Shown here piece by piece: positions 26,772-35,751 of a stretch of 64,000 bases of DNA; position 1 is the first letter of the stretch, and the number at the start of each line of letters is the position of its first letter. Under the pieces are notes generated by a model. It was not told the DNA's origin. It ran no database searches and saw nothing but the letters and a program-made list of their open reading frames with translations. Source of the DNA: Neobacillus terrae (GTDB taxonomy: Bacteria; Bacillota; Bacilli; Bacillales; Cytobacillaceae). The translations under genes and the position numbers were made by a program. The stretch lies in contig NZ_JAAOEO010000004.1 of the NCBI RefSeq assembly GCF_011393025.1, positions 302,841 through 366,840 on the forward strand, read 5' to 3'.

Positions 26772-27293
26772 TTATTTATCTACATGAATAACCGTGGTAT
26801 CTACAAAAAGGTCATGGAGTCCTTGTTTTTTAGGCAAAAAGGCCACTATGGCGTATCCAATTATTAATGTAATGGAGATGAACCGGCCGATCCATTCACG
26901 AAACAGAACGGTGTTCCAGGATAAATTCGTTTTATCCCGTTCAATAACCTTTAGACCGAATACCATTTTTCCAAGCGTCTGGCCAAAAAACTTTGTCATT
27001 AGGACAAAATACAAATAAAAAATGACAGCAGAAGCTATGGCAGCTGGAGCAAATATTTTTGATTCTGACAGAGAAAGATGAAGAGCACGAAACAGAGGAT
27101 TAATCAAAATCCTTTCAACACTGCCTATGACTATTAAATCAAGAAGATAAGCCCAAAACCGCATCCAAAATCCCGCATACCGCAAAGGGGCGGCAGGAGG
27201 CGGGACACTATTTTCAGGAATCCAAATGCCGCTCTTTTCTGCAAAAGCCGCAGAGTCCTTACCAGGCTCATTGATTAGGTTATTTGTTTCCAT
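26772..27293 (-). CDS. yteJ: RDD-family membrane protein (YteJ)
   Basis: 173 residues. The RDD domain starts with RYAGFWMRFWAYLLDLIVIG (first TM), a second TM at about 88-108 (IASAVIFYLYFVLMTKFFG), the conserved GQTLGKMVFGLKV loop, and a third TM (FISITLIIGYAIVAFLP). Function of YteJ is not established. It starts 12 bp after sppA ends on the same strand; in B. subtilis sppA-yteJ are also an operon, and some RDD partners of SppA are linked to envelope stress. Confidence 0.88.
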   Translation of the reverse strand: METNNLINEPGKDSAAFAEKSGIWIPENSVPPPAAPLRYAGFWMRFWAYLLDLIVIGSVERILINPLFRALHLSLSESKIFAPAAIASAVIFYLYFVLMTKFFGQTLGKMVFGLKVIERDKTNLSWNTVLFREWIGRFISITLIIGYAIVAFLPKKQGLHDLFVDTTVIHVDK

Positions 27294-27305
27294 CCGGCTT
27301 CCCTC

Positions 27306-28316
27306 CTATTGAGCATATAAGTACATAAGGCGCGGAGAGTCTGGCTTTGACAGCACTTTAATGAGTCCGGACATTTGCAGGTTCTCTCCCATCATTTTTT
27401 GGGCACCCATATTAAATAAAGATCCAAGGCCCAGATTATCTGTATAGCGAATAACTTTGGCACCCTGAAGATTTTCGTTCTTTTTCATTTTTTTAATAAC
27501 ATCATCAAGATAGGCAAAGTCATCTATTAATTTTAAGTCTTTTGCCTGTCGGCCGTCATAGACACGCCCATCGGCAATCTTTTTGACCTGGTCAGCGGGG
27601 ATGTGCCGCCCGTCTGAAATAACTTTTACAAATCCTTCGTACGAATTATTAATCATCCTTTGTAATATTTGACGTTCATCCTCAGTAATTTTCCTTGTTG
27701 GACTCATTATATCTTTATATTGCCCGCTTTTAATGGTTACAAAATCAACACCATACTTCTTAGCAAGTTCTCCATAATTTACGCCTTCCATAATAACTCC
27801 TAAGGAACCTGTCAGTGTTTCAGGACTGGCATAAATTTTATCTGCAGCAGTTGAAATATAGTAGCCGCCAGACGCTGCCATTGAACCCATGGATACGTAC
27901 ACAGGTTTCTTGGTGCTCTTTTCAATATCCTTTATCTTTTTATGAATCTCTGCACTTTCGATGACACCGCCACCAGGTGAGTTAACCCGTATAATAATTC
28001 CTTTTACTGAATTATCTTCCTTTATATAATCGAGCCTTTTTAAAAAAGATTGATGATTATAACCAGAGTTTTGAAAAAAGGACTCTGCCTCTCCGGTATC
28101 CTGGATCACTCCATTCACATCGAGAATAGCAATTTTTTTCGTCTCATTTCCATCTTTAACAACCTCTTCAGAAAATGGCTCTTTTTTCGCAGTAAAAATA
28201 CTGCCAAAATCCTCTTTAACTCCCTTAAAAGCAAATACTGATAAAACATTAATTAAAATAGAAAACAGGAACAGGCCTGCTGCAATTCCAAGTGCAGCCC
28301 AGCGTTTTCCATTCAC
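27306..28316 (-). CDS. sppA: signal peptide peptidase SppA
   Basis: Membrane serine protease degrading leftover signal peptides, also linked to lantibiotic and lysozyme resistance in B. subtilis. 336 residues: one N-terminal TM (about 5-30), then the S49 domain with VNSPGGGVIESAEI, the nucleophile Ser149 in MGSMAASGGYY and the general-base Lys201 in SGQYKDIM, the Ser/Lys dyad spacing of Gram-positive SppA. Start ATG 28314-28316. Operon with yteJ. Confidence 0.95.
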   Translation of the reverse strand: MNGKRWAALGIAAGLFLFSILINVLSVFAFKGVKEDFGSIFTAKKEPFSEEVVKDGNETKKIAILDVNGVIQDTGEAESFFQNSGYNHQSFLKRLDYIKEDNSVKGIIIRVNSPGGGVIESAEIHKKIKDIEKSTKKPVYVSMGSMAASGGYYISTAADKIYASPETLTGSLGVIMEGVNYGELAKKYGVDFVTIKSGQYKDIMSPTRKITEDERQILQRMINNSYEGFVKVISDGRHIPADQVKKIADGRVYDGRQAKDLKLIDDFAYLDDVIKKMKKNENLQGAKVIRYTDNLGLGSLFNMGAQKMMGENLQMSGLIKVLSKPDSPRLMYLYAQ

Positions 28317-28660
28317 ATAAACTCCCCCTTTATCAACTTGGCTGTATTCATAATTTCAAAATGTTTTAAAAAAATGATAAACTCATAATAGATATTCAAT
28401 ATTTTAACAAAATTTACTGTATATTTGTAAATTTAGTAGAAAAACTTGGAAAGTCCGTAAAAAGGGATCTTCACCAAAAAAGTGGTTTATTGTTATTCTT
28501 GCTTGTTGATTTTCGCTTCATGGACTTGCTATGGGACTCAATCAATATAGCTGTATAAATTGAAAACTTTACATCATTAGATATATGGTGATGAGCGAAA
28601 AAAATGATTCTGATAAGTGCAATGCCGCTTTAATGGAAGAATTGATTGGAGGAAAGCAGC
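28317..28660. other. intergenic region between divergent sppA and NAD kinase
   Basis: About 340 bp of AT-rich sequence that must hold the two divergent promoters. I could not identify a convincing -35/-10 pair, repeat or RNA structure in it. Confidence 0.5.
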
Positions 28661-29473
28661 ATGTCAAATCGCCGTAACTTGTATTTATACCATAAAAAAG
28701 ACCCTGAAATGCTTAGTAAGGCAGAAAATTTATACGACCTAGCTGAAAGGTATGGCTTTACCATTGTTAAGGAACCGCGTGATGCTAACATAATTACGAG
28801 TATTGGCGGAGACGGAACCTTCCTTCAGGCAGTAAGAAAAACCGGTTTTCGGGATGACTGCCTCTATGCGGGAATATCTACCGGCAGCAACCTAAGCATG
28901 TATTGTGATTTTCAAATTGAAGATACTTCAAAAATGATTGAGGCTGCTTCCAGTACTTCTGATCAACAGCAAATCGAAGTGCGCCGTTACCCGGTTATTG
29001 AAGTAAGGGTGGATGGCCAAACTACGTTTGAATGTTTAAATGAATTCAGCCTTCGATCGGCTATCATTAAAACATTAGTAGTTGATGTTTTCATTGATGA
29101 ACTTCACTTTGAAACCTTTAGGGGTGATGGCTTGATTGTGGCCACTCCTACTGGAAGTACCGCATACAATAAGTCGGTGAGCGGTTCAATTGTAGACCCT
29201 TTGCTGCCTTGCATGCAGGTAAGTGAAATTGCGTCTGTCAATAATAACCGTTACCGAACATTGGGTGCGTCCTTTATTTTAAGCAATGACCGCAACCTTA
29301 CTTTAAAGGTTGCTTCTGATGGCAACGACCATCCAACAATGGGAATGGATAACGAAGCACTCAGCATTCGCCATGTTGAAAGAGTAGACATTAAACTCAG
29401 TGAAAAACGAATTAAAACTATAAAATTGAAGGACAACTCTTTCTGGGAAAAAGTCAAAAGAACATTTCTTTAA
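28661..29473 (+). CDS. ytdI: NAD kinase (second Bacillus type)
   Basis: Phosphorylates NAD to NADP. 270 residues with the family-defining SIGGDGTFLQAV (GGDGT at 49-53), STGSNLSMYCDF, and the conserved ATPTGSTAYNKSVSG loop. Its size and context (near sppA and ytcJ) match YtdI/NadK2 rather than the shorter-leader NadK1 of B. subtilis. ATG 28661 has GGAGG 7 nt upstream, better than the in-frame ATG at 28646. Confidence 0.92.
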   Translation: MSNRRNLYLYHKKDPEMLSKAENLYDLAERYGFTIVKEPRDANIITSIGGDGTFLQAVRKTGFRDDCLYAGISTGSNLSMYCDFQIEDTSKMIEAASSTSDQQQIEVRRYPVIEVRVDGQTTFECLNEFSLRSAIIKTLVVDVFIDELHFETFRGDGLIVATPTGSTAYNKSVSGSIVDPLLPCMQVSEIASVNNNRYRTLGASFILSNDRNLTLKVASDGNDHPTMGMDNEALSIRHVERVDIKLSEKRIKTIKLKDNSFWEKVKRTFL

Positions 29474-29486
29474 TAGCTTACTCCCC

Positions 29487-29527
29487 AAAAAAATCCTTAT
29501 CCGGTTTTTACGGATAAGGATTTTTTG
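29487..29527. terminator. bidirectional terminator between NAD kinase and RarD-like gene
   Basis: AAAATCCTTATCCG-GTTTTTA-CGGATAAGGATTTT with T-runs on both strands. Confidence 0.9.
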
Positions 29528-29528
29528 G

Positions 29529-30449
29529 TTAGGAATTTGTTCGGGCTTTTTTCCCTTTTGCTGTAAATAGCTTTGTTTTTGAAAGAGAGTATACAGTCAA
29601 AGCTGACCAGATAAATATAAATGCCAGCAGCTCAAGACCTGAGAAGTGTTCTTCATAAACAAACACACCTAAGATTAAAGTTAATGTTGGTGCAATATAC
29701 TGCAGAAATCCCAGCATAGATAAAGGAATTTTCTGTGCCCCTTTTGCAAAGTATAGTAGTGGTACAGCTGTAGCAGCACCGGCTCCTATAAGTAAAAAGT
29801 TCGTTTTTAAATCTGATGAAAAAAAAGAGTTGTCTCCCTGGTAAAACAGATAACCCATGTAGATCGCTGCCAGTGGTGTAATAACCAGTGTTTCCAGTGT
29901 TAGACCAATAGAGGATTCTACTGTAATTAGTTTTTTCACGAGACCGTATAAACCGAAGGATACAGCAAGGGCCAAGGAAATCCACGGAATATGACCATAA
30001 GAAATGGATATAATCAATACCCCGATTAAGGCAAGCGAAAAGGAAAAGTACTGGATAAAAGTTAGTTTTTCCTTTAGAACAAACATTCCAAGCAGTACAC
30101 TGACAAGAGGGTTTATATAATATCCAAGACTTGCCTGAATCATTTGGTCGCTATTTACTGCCCAGATATAAATAAACCAGTTAATGCTAATAAGAATGGA
30201 AGCAATGACTAAGGCGTAAAATTGCTTTTTCCTTTGGGCCAGCCCTATCAAAGTTTGGGTAAATGCTCTCCACTTGTTGGTGAATAGCAGTACTAAAACC
30301 ATAAAGATAAATGACCAAAAAATCCTGTTGGCGAGGATTTCATCCGCACGGACATTATCAATCAACTTCCAATATATCGGCAAAAGTCCCCATAAAAAAT
30401 AGGAGAAACCGGCGTAAGTGGCTCCAAGCTGTATATCATTCTTTTTCAT
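29529..30449 (-). CDS. EamA/RarD-family transporter
   Basis: 306-residue inner membrane carrier with ten hydrophobic segments in two EamA halves, starting YAGFSYFLWGLLPIYWKLID, the hallmark of RarD, and including INWFIYIWAVNSDQMIQASL. RarD proteins are probable metabolite exporters; the E. coli gene was annotated as chloramphenicol-sensitive, but no substrate is proven. Start ATG 30447-30449 preceded by AGGGGCC; a 36-codon N-terminal extension is open but lacks a ribosome binding site. Confidence 0.88.
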   Translation of the reverse strand: MKKNDIQLGATYAGFSYFLWGLLPIYWKLIDNVRADEILANRIFWSFIFMVLVLLFTNKWRAFTQTLIGLAQRKKQFYALVIASILISINWFIYIWAVNSDQMIQASLGYYINPLVSVLLGMFVLKEKLTFIQYFSFSLALIGVLIISISYGHIPWISLALAVSFGLYGLVKKLITVESSIGLTLETLVITPLAAIYMGYLFYQGDNSFFSSDLKTNFLLIGAGAATAVPLLYFAKGAQKIPLSMLGFLQYIAPTLTLILGVFVYEEHFSGLELLAFIFIWSALTVYSLSKTKLFTAKGKKARTNS

Positions 30450-30507
30450 TTTTGGGCCCCTATTCTTTCTAGTTTCGAAATAATAATTGTTATTATTATA
30501 AGTCGGT

Positions 30508-32121
30508 TTAGATTCCTTCGCCAGTCTTTTTTCTTCTAAAAACAACTTCTCCGCCAATAATGGTCATTTGGACAGAAGCATTGGTTATTTCAGATACCTT
30601 AATTTTAAACAAGTCCGCATCCAAAATCGTAAAGTCGGCTAGATATCCTTCCTTAATCATCCCCCTGTCATTCTCATGGCATGCTGCATAGGCACTTCCG
30701 GATGTATAAAGGCTAACGGCTTCATAGACAGACAGGCATTGCTCCGGCTGATAGACTCTGCCTTCCGGATCATCTATAGAAGTTCTTGTAACAGCTGCAT
30801 GTATGCCAAGCAGCGGATCAGGAACCTCAATAGGAGCATCCGAACCTCCAGCACATGGCAATTCTTCCTTCAGCAAGGTCCTCCACGCATAGCAATATTC
30901 CATATTTTCTTTGCCTATTCTGTCCATAACCCAGGGATAATCGGATGCCAGGAATACTGGTTGTATATCCAATACAACAGGCAGCCTTTTTACTCGCTTT
31001 ATCAGATCCTTTCTGAGTACCTGAGCATGAATCAGTCGATCTCTCCCATTTCCTTTTAAAGGATGATTTTCTATGGCAGTTAAAATCATGTCAAACGCCT
31101 GATCCCCTATTGCATGAACGGCAACAGGCATACTATTATCTCGGGCTTTTTTAACCAGGCCGTTTAGTTCCTCCTGTGTAAAAATAGCAACTCCGCTGGT
31201 TTCCGGAGCATCATTATAAGGGTGGCTTAAAAGTGCGGTTCTTCCTCCAAGAGAACCATCCGCAAATATTTTCATTGCTCCTAGTTCTATCCATTCATTA
31301 CCGCCAAGGTATTCCCCCCCGTCCTGAACCATTTCATCGACTGCTTCATGATGGACAAGCAAATGCGCTCTGAATCTCACACCTTCCTGTTCAATTACCT
31401 TTTTAAAAGCATTTATGGTTCTTCTATAGCCCCCATAATAGTGTAAATCCTCTGTATGACCACCTGTCAGGCCAAGCCGGTGGAGATCCTGAATAGAGGA
31501 AGATACTGCTCTTTCAAGATAGGCCTCTGTAACCTGAGGAACTGCCGACAAAACTAAATCCATTGCTTTATCTTTTAACAGTCCATTTAAGGCACCATGT
31601 TCATCCAGCTCAATAACTCCCCCTGGTGGACATTCCGTATTTTCGTTAACTTCTGCCCTTATTAAAGCAGCAGAGTTGGCAATTAGAGCATGGCGGCATA
31701 CCCTTTTCAAAATGACCGGGTTATCGGGTGAAATAAAATCAATTTCTGATCGTTGAATAACTTCACCAGCTTCCCAGAGATTCTCATTCCAGCCTTCCCC
31801 TATCAGCCACTCCCCTCTCTGAACATTCCCCAAATGGCTTTTTACCTTTTCTAAAACCGCCTCTTTTGACCTTAAGCCCGAAAGATCAAGCCGATTAAGT
31901 TTTTCTCCATGGCCTATTAAATGGAGATGACTGTCGATAAATCCTGGAAACAAAATATTGTCCCCTAAGTTAATTTTCTCATCAATTAGGTGTGCAAACT
32001 CTTCCTCGAGGGCTGCCTTGTCTCCAACCCTAATAATGCGATCTCCTTCAGTGTAAATGGCTTCAGCCTTTTGTCCTTCCTTCTCCATCGTATATATAGT
32101 CCCAAACCATAATTTCCCCAT
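30508..32121 (-). CDS. ytcJ: amidohydrolase YtcJ
   Basis: 537-residue amidohydrolase-3 family enzyme. Metal-site motifs: GFIDSHLHLIGHGE (HxH), DGSLGGRTALL, VAVHAIGDQA, and GGSDAPIE (conserved Asp) near the C-terminal part. The family includes exoenzyme regulatory AepA-like and N-acyl-amino-acid deacylases; the YtcJ substrate is unknown. Start ATG 32119-32121 with AAGGAG. Same strand as ytcI, which precedes it by 77 bp with a terminator between them. Confidence 0.9.
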   Translation of the reverse strand: MGKLWFGTIYTMEKEGQKAEAIYTEGDRIIRVGDKAALEEEFAHLIDEKINLGDNILFPGFIDSHLHLIGHGEKLNRLDLSGLRSKEAVLEKVKSHLGNVQRGEWLIGEGWNENLWEAGEVIQRSEIDFISPDNPVILKRVCRHALIANSAALIRAEVNENTECPPGGVIELDEHGALNGLLKDKAMDLVLSAVPQVTEAYLERAVSSSIQDLHRLGLTGGHTEDLHYYGGYRRTINAFKKVIEQEGVRFRAHLLVHHEAVDEMVQDGGEYLGGNEWIELGAMKIFADGSLGGRTALLSHPYNDAPETSGVAIFTQEELNGLVKKARDNSMPVAVHAIGDQAFDMILTAIENHPLKGNGRDRLIHAQVLRKDLIKRVKRLPVVLDIQPVFLASDYPWVMDRIGKENMEYCYAWRTLLKEELPCAGGSDAPIEVPDPLLGIHAAVTRTSIDDPEGRVYQPEQCLSVYEAVSLYTSGSAYAACHENDRGMIKEGYLADFTILDADLFKIKVSEITNASVQMTIIGGEVVFRRKKTGEGI

Positions 32122-32156
32122 TTATCAAATCTCCTTGAGATATATTTCTTTTCATG

Positions 32157-32182
32157 TAAAAAGCAGGCGGAGAACCGCCTGC
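32157..32182 (-). terminator. terminator of ytcI
   Basis: Minus strand GCAGGCGG-TTCT-CCGCCTGC followed by TTTTTAC. Confidence 0.85.
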
Positions 32183-32198
32183 ATTAATAACCTAAAGT

Positions 32199-33782
32199 CT
32201 AATTCTTTAATGACTGGTTTTCTTTCTGACGAAGTTCAATCCGGCGTATTTTTCCGGATGTTGTTTTTGGCAATTCTTCTAAAAATTCAATATTCCTTGG
32301 ATATTTATAAGGTGCCGTCAGTTCTTTAACATGGTCCTGCAGCCTTTTTACCAATCCGGAATCATTTGCATCTACGCCTTCCCTTAGTACGACAAAAGCT
32401 TTGACAATATGTCCTCTAATTTCATCCGGACTGGCAACTACAGCACATTCTTTTACTTGAGGGTGTTTCACAAGCGCATCTTCCACTTCAAATGGTCCAA
32501 TGGTGTAACCTGAGCTGATAATAATATCATCTCCACGGCCCTCGAACCAAAAGTACCCATCTTCGTCTTTTTTTGCCTTGTCTCCTGTAACATAATATTC
32601 TCCCCGGAACTGCATTGCAGTTCTCTCCGGATCCTTGTAATAATTTTTAAAGAGGGCTGGAGTTTCAACATGGACTGCAATATCTCCAACTTCTCCAGGT
32701 TTGCAGATTTCACCGTATTCATTAATAATATCTACTCTATTCCCTGGTGTTGGTTTACCCATTGAACCAGGACGGAGTTCCATTCCTTTGGTAACCCCAA
32801 CGAGGAGAGTGTTTTCTGTCTGGCCATACCCATCGCGCACCTGAACATTAAAATGCCTTTTAAAGGTGTCAATAACTTCACGGTTTAACGGCTCACCTGC
32901 GGAAACCGCGCTGTGAAGATGATCAAGTTTATATTGGTCAAGGTTCTCAGCTTTTGCCATCATTCTATACTCTGTTGGTGTGCAGCAGAGAACATTTATT
33001 TGATATTCTTCAAGAAGCTTTAAATAGGAAACTGGATCAAATTTTCCATTGTAGACAAAACCGGTTGCCCCCGTTCCCATAACAGATAGGAAAGGACTCC
33101 AAATCCATTTTTGCCATCCAGGTCCAGCAGTAGCCCAAACTGTATCTCCATCTTCAATTCCAAGCCAGTTGGAGGCAGCGGTGCGCAAATGTGCATATGC
33201 CCACCCATGTGTGTGGACTACGCCTTTGGGATTTCCCGTTGTTCCGGAGGTATAGGATAAAAATGCGATATCATCTCTGTTTGTGTCCGCGAAAGCGAAT
33301 TCTTCTGATGCACTGCTCGTTTTTTCATCGAGATCGATCCAGCTTCCATGGCTGCCGCCTATGGAAAAGGCTTTAGTCGAGTTAATTTCGGATATGTTTT
33401 CGAACTGGCTGATAAAAGGATAATAGCTGACTACACCTTTAACATCACCATGTGAAAGACGATATTGGATATCCTTCTCCCTTAAAAGTTCAGAACTCGG
33501 GATAACCACTATTCCTGATTTCAAGGCCGCTAAGTATACAACATAGGCGGAAATTAGCCTTGGAACCATTACAAGTACAACATCGCCTTTTTGAAGATCG
33601 TTTTCTTTAAAAACATTAGCAGTTTGATTCACTTTTTTGATTAACTGGCTGTATGTAATTTCTTCCCTTTCCCCCGCATCATTTAGCCATTTAAGTGCTA
33701 TTCGTACTGGATCAAAAGAAAAATGTTCTACTTCAGATACAAGATTATATTTTTTTGGAGCTATCAAATCTTCGCGTTTCAT
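32199..33782 (-). CDS. ytcI: acyl-CoA synthetase YtcI (AMP-forming)
   Basis: 527 residues of the ANL superfamily; activates a carboxylic acid to its acyl-CoA through an acyl-adenylate. Visible motifs: the P-loop LSYTSGTTGNPKGVVHTHG, RDGYGQTE, YVTGDKAKKDEDGYFWFEGR, and the C-terminal catalytic lysine in LPKTTSGKIRRIE. It resembles medium-chain or acetyl-CoA synthetases but is shorter than AcsA in this window and lacks its N-terminal extension. The acid used is not known. Start ATG 33780-33782 after GGAGGG. Confidence 0.9.
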   Translation of the reverse strand: MKREDLIAPKKYNLVSEVEHFSFDPVRIALKWLNDAGEREEITYSQLIKKVNQTANVFKENDLQKGDVVLVMVPRLISAYVVYLAALKSGIVVIPSSELLREKDIQYRLSHGDVKGVVSYYPFISQFENISEINSTKAFSIGGSHGSWIDLDEKTSSASEEFAFADTNRDDIAFLSYTSGTTGNPKGVVHTHGWAYAHLRTAASNWLGIEDGDTVWATAGPGWQKWIWSPFLSVMGTGATGFVYNGKFDPVSYLKLLEEYQINVLCCTPTEYRMMAKAENLDQYKLDHLHSAVSAGEPLNREVIDTFKRHFNVQVRDGYGQTENTLLVGVTKGMELRPGSMGKPTPGNRVDIINEYGEICKPGEVGDIAVHVETPALFKNYYKDPERTAMQFRGEYYVTGDKAKKDEDGYFWFEGRGDDIIISSGYTIGPFEVEDALVKHPQVKECAVVASPDEIRGHIVKAFVVLREGVDANDSGLVKRLQDHVKELTAPYKYPRNIEFLEELPKTTSGKIRRIELRQKENQSLKN

Positions 33783-33867
33783 CCTATCCCTCCATATACT
33801 AGTAGATACATCTATTATACGGAATTATTTTAAAATTTAAAATATAAATAGAATGCTACGCACTAGG

Positions 33868-34184
33868 CAAAGCGCAAGCGCACGTTCAGAGAAGAAACTA
33901 CCACTACCTGATTAAACTTCTTGTAAAGGCTTCTCTGAATAGACGACATGCAGCTTTGCGACGAGCTGAACGTAAGCTTCTTTGAAAAAGCTGTGGCCAG
34001 GAGCACTTGAGTTCGATGTTGACTTATCGTAGGGAGAAGCGGGATGGACACTAGCTGCACCAAGTATCACCTAAGGTCATACTTGATGCAAGATACTCAA
34101 GGAAGCTTTACAGAGATAAAAACTCGCTGGGCGCTGGAGCTAGACAATTTAAAAGGTAAAACTTTATTTCTTGTCCATAAATAA
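33868..34184 (+). repeat. dispersed repeat family A, copy 3
   Basis: About 300 bp closely similar to 50876-51180, including the long shared blocks TTCGATGTTGACTTATCGTA, GGATGGACACTAGCTGCACC and GCTAGACAATTTAAAAGGTA. It starts AAGCGCAAGCGCACGTTCAG and ends GGGCGCTGGAGCTAG. Located between ytcI and the SASP gene, it accounts for that gap; no gene is supported. Confidence 0.85.
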
Positions 34185-34206
34185 GAGAGCGGGTTTTCAC
34201 CCGCTC
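34181..34206 (-). terminator. terminator of the SASP gene
   Basis: Minus strand GAGCGGG-TGAAAA-CCCGCTC followed by TCTTATTTAT. Confidence 0.8.
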
Positions 34207-34228
34207 CCTGTAGCCATGTTATATTTTA

Positions 34229-34429
34229 TTATCGAGAAAATCCACCGCTTAATTGTTGTTGAGCCATTGAAACCAAGCGCTTAGTGATTTCTCCTCCAAC
34301 AGAACCGTTAGCACGAGAAGTAGTTTCAGCACCAAGGTTTACACCAAATTCTTGAGCAATTTCATATTTCATTTGGTCAAGAGCTTGTTCAACACCAGGA
34401 ACGAGTAGGTTGTTTGATCTGTTTGCCAT
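34229..34429 (-). CDS. sspA: alpha/beta-type small acid-soluble spore protein
   Basis: 66-residue DNA-binding spore protein that saturates the forespore chromosome and protects it from UV and heat. Landmarks: [20 protein letters not shown] with the germination protease (GPR) cleavage region [11 protein letters not shown], and the second helix [17 protein letters not shown]. Position next to thiI matches B. subtilis sspA; the assignment to sspA rather than another paralogue rests on synteny. Start ATG 34427-34429 with AAGGAGG. A sigma-G-like promoter lies upstream. Confidence 0.93.
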   Translation of the reverse strand: MANRSNNLLVPGVEQALDQMKYEIAQEFGVNLGAETTSRANGSVGGEITKRLVSMAQQQLSGGFSR

Positions 34430-34452
34430 GTGATTTCACCTCCTTGTGAGTT

Positions 34453-34483
34453 TAGAATGTGTAATATCACATGGCATCATTCA
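34453..34483 (-). promoter_or_regulatory. candidate sigma-G promoter of the SASP gene
   Basis: Minus strand TGAATG, 18-bp spacer, CATTCTA; consensus TGMATW-N17/18-CATAMTA. The -10 ends 24 bp before the start codon. Confidence 0.55.
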
Positions 34484-34542
34484 AATAATCAACTGGAAAT
34501 TGTTCACAAAAACATTGGATATTTATAGTATAAAAAAAATTA

Positions 34543-35751
34543 TTAAAAAAGGTCATCCATTTCATTTTTTGTACTGTTTGCTTCAGGTCCAATTTGAATG
34601 GTTTCTATGTCCTCAACCGCTTTTTGAATAAGGGGCTCAAAGTCAACAAAGCTTTCAAACCTCTCGACCTTTTCCCGACGAGGTTTTGTTTTAGGCGATG
34701 CTGGCACAAAAATAGTGCAGCAATCTTCATAAGGAAGAATAGAAATATCGTGCGTACCAATTTCTTGAGCTATTTTTATAATATCCGATTTGTCCATAGC
34801 AACTAATGGCCTTAATACAGGTGTATTGGTGACTTCATTTATGGCATACATGCTCTCAAGCGTTTGGCTTGCAACCTGGCCAAGACTTTCACCAGTAATA
34901 ATGGCAAGCCCTTTTCGCCGCTTCATGATTTCATCTGTAATTCGCAGCATCATCCGTCTGGTAGTTGTCATGGAGTAATTTTCCGGTACCTGCTTCCTGA
35001 TCGTCTGTTGAATTTCTGTAAAGGGAACAACATGAAGCATTAACTGGCCACTAATACCTGATAGTACCTTTGCAAGATCGATTACTTTTTGTTTTGATCT
35101 TTCACTAGTAAAAGGAGGGCTAAAGAAATGGACTGCTTCAATTTCCACCCCTCTTTTCATAGACAAATAACCGGCTACAGGACTGTCAATCCCGCCAGAA
35201 AGCATAAGCATTGCTCTTCCGGCAGAGCCAACTGGCAATCCACCCGCCCCAGGGTAATTCTCGCAGGTTAAATAAACCGCTTCGCTTCTTACCTCGATCT
35301 GAAGGTTAATATCGGGATTTTTCACATCCACTTTTAGGCCCGTAATATTTTTAAGTAAGTAACCGCCAAATTCATGATTAATTTCACCTGTATTAAGTTC
35401 AAAGGTTTTATCTGCTCTTTTCCCTGTAACCTTGAATGTATTTCCCTCTTTATATAACCTTTTTACGAGGCTGAGTGCAGCCTCTTTTATTTTTTCAATA
35501 TCCCTTTCCACTTTAATGGCAGGACTGAAGGATTGAATTCCAAAAATATTTTTCAAAATCGAAATAACTTGTTCTCCACTGGCACCATTTAACAGGATAT
35601 ACATTCTGTCCCTGTCTGCTTGAATTTTAATTTCAGGAAAAGCTACAAGTGCCCTTGCAATACTTTTCCGCAGTCTCTCAACAAATTTACTGCGGTTTCT
35701 CCCTTTAGTGGATATTTCACCATAACGGATTAAAATACGATCATAATTCAT
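34543..35751 (-). CDS. thiI: tRNA uracil 4-sulfurtransferase ThiI
   Basis: 402 residues: N-terminal ferredoxin-like and THUMP domains (about 1-165), then the PP-loop ATP pyrophosphatase domain with MLMLSGGIDSPVAGYLS (about 181-197). The C-terminal rhodanese domain of the E. coli enzyme is absent, as in B. subtilis, where the NifZ desulfurase passes sulfur directly for 4-thiouridine in tRNA. Start ATG 35749-35751 overlaps the nifZ stop by 4 bp, consistent with a tight two-gene operon. Confidence 0.95.
   Translation of the reverse strand: MNYDRILIRYGEISTKGRNRSKFVERLRKSIARALVAFPEIKIQADRDRMYILLNGASGEQVISILKNIFGIQSFSPAIKVERDIEKIKEAALSLVKRLYKEGNTFKVTGKRADKTFELNTGEINHEFGGYLLKNITGLKVDVKNPDINLQIEVRSEAVYLTCENYPGAGGLPVGSAGRAMLMLSGGIDSPVAGYLSMKRGVEIEAVHFFSPPFTSERSKQKVIDLAKVLSGISGQLMLHVVPFTEIQQTIRKQVPENYSMTTTRRMMLRITDEIMKRRKGLAIITGESLGQVASQTLESMYAINEVTNTPVLRPLVAMDKSDIIKIAQEIGTHDISILPYEDCCTIFVPASPKTKPRREKVERFESFVDFEPLIQKAVEDIETIQIGPEANSTKNEMDDLF

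Noticed and set aside
33863..34063. 66-codon frame upstream of ytcI
   Set aside because: Falls wholly within family A repeat copy 3 and is not preserved in copy 4.
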